From an uncultured Parasphingopyxis sp. (GTDB taxonomy: Bacteria > Pseudomonadota > Alphaproteobacteria > Sphingomonadales > Sphingomonadaceae): a stretch of 37,083 bases of DNA. Below are positions 36,773 through 37,083 of the stretch, piece after piece. The notes under the pieces were generated by a model that saw only the letters and a list, made by a program, of their open reading frames with translations, did no database searches and had not been told where the DNA came from. The translations under genes and the position numbers were made by a program. Within the stretch, counting starts at the first letter, position 1. Each line of letters begins with the position of its first letter. The stretch covers positions 1-37,083 of the forward strand of contig NZ_CAKZNF010000077.1 in the NCBI RefSeq assembly GCF_937129435.1, written 5' to 3'.

Positions 36773-37083
36773 CCTGCCCGGGTCCGCTCAAGCGCGGCGA
36801 GATTCTTGGTGACACCGGACGCGTTCGGATACTGGCGCGGCAGCAAGTCGAGCGCGTCGCAGGCTTGTTCCGTATCGCCGATAAGGCGCATCGACCGCGA
36901 GAGTTTCACAAGCGCATCGGGCGCTCGCGCATCATCGGGATATTCGCGGATCATCTTCAGATACGCCTCACCAGATGCGTCATAGGCTTCCTGCTGGAAA
37001 AGCGTCTCGGCCAGCCAGTATTGCGCTAGACGCAATCCCAACTCCCGAGCTGTTTCGGCCTGTAACAATAGCTGCCGTGCGTG
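36760..37083 (-). CDS. cpoB: second YbgF/CpoB C-terminal TPR fragment, runs off the window
   Basis: The visible 107 residues, open at the right edge, form YbgF-type TPR units: LAQYWLAETLFQQEAYDASG, IREYPDDARAPDALVKLS, GDTEQACDALDLLPRQYP and a final LERTRAGC. The end matches the usual ...RAGC terminus of YbgF. The order ybgF then tilS is the same as at 2657-4542, but the sequence is clearly different. The 5' part lies beyond the window. Confidence 0.8.
   Translation of the reverse strand, partial: HARQLLLQAETARELGLRLAQYWLAETLFQQEAYDASGEAYLKMIREYPDDARAPDALVKLSRSMRLIGDTEQACDALDLLPRQYPNASGVTKNLAALERTRAGCRG

Overview
The window reads as a chromosomal stretch of an alphaproteobacterium of the order Sphingomonadales. 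This rests on high GC, dense operons, and two conserved gene strings. The first is ptsP, an HTH/RodZ-like gene, ybgF, tilS and ftsH. The second is nadD, rsfS, rlmH, envC, ctpA, dsbB and coq7. FtsH also carries the Walker A variant GSPGTGKT that I associate with sphingomonads. I recognise no tRNA, rRNA, CRISPR array or insertion sequence. The genus cannot be fixed from sequence alone.

Layout. Positions 1-7255 (+ strand) hold nitrogen-PTS enzyme I (5' end off the window), a RodZ-like membrane HTH protein, the Tol-Pal factor CpoB/YbgF, TilS, a cupin-type Asp/Asn beta-hydroxylase homologue and FtsH, closed by a good intrinsic terminator. Positions 7310-11732 hold a DUF3667 membrane protein, proA, an aldo/keto reductase and a Stf0-like sulfotransferase. 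Positions 11845-16938 are a compact housekeeping run: NAD synthesis, ribosome silencing, 23S rRNA methylation, cell-separation EnvC, CtpA protease, DsbB and Coq7. Positions 17034-19501 hold a conserved secreted protein, a DUF885 peptidase-like protein and dodecin.

Two accessory regions stand out. Positions 19601-23747 form the cluster of circularly permuted ATP-grasp, alpha-E, transglutaminase-like and Anbu proteasome-like genes. This is a conserved but poorly understood peptide-ligation/proteolysis module, and it faces an N-end-rule aminoacyl-transferase (bpt). Positions 24760-30371 hold an ArsM-type arsenite methyltransferase coupled to a fatty-acyl-reductase-like SDR, divergent from a MerA-like flavoprotein followed by an uncharacterised radical SAM enzyme, with an MTA phosphorylase at the far end. 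I read this as a candidate organoarsenical biosynthesis or detoxification locus. Its radical SAM gene has no ATG, GTG or TTG start; a well-placed Shine-Dalgarno points at an ATC codon.

Positions 30472-32205 hold a DUF2147 protein, a possible small membrane protein and a fumarylacetoacetate hydrolase family enzyme. Positions 32355 to about 36154 form a DUF4129-DUF4350-MoxR-DUF58 operon in which DUF58 is cut off abruptly. From about 36150 to the right edge lies a second, divergent ybgF-tilS pair on the minus strand, with tilS truncated at the same point. Two single-copy housekeeping genes are thus repeated in a different sequence type, fused head-on to a broken gene. A chimeric assembly join is the simplest explanation; a real horizontal insertion is the alternative. 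Downstream users should treat the last ~930 bases as suspect.

No gene-free stretch exceeds 300 bases. The longest are 24542-24759, and 30904-31200 if the small ORF there is not real.
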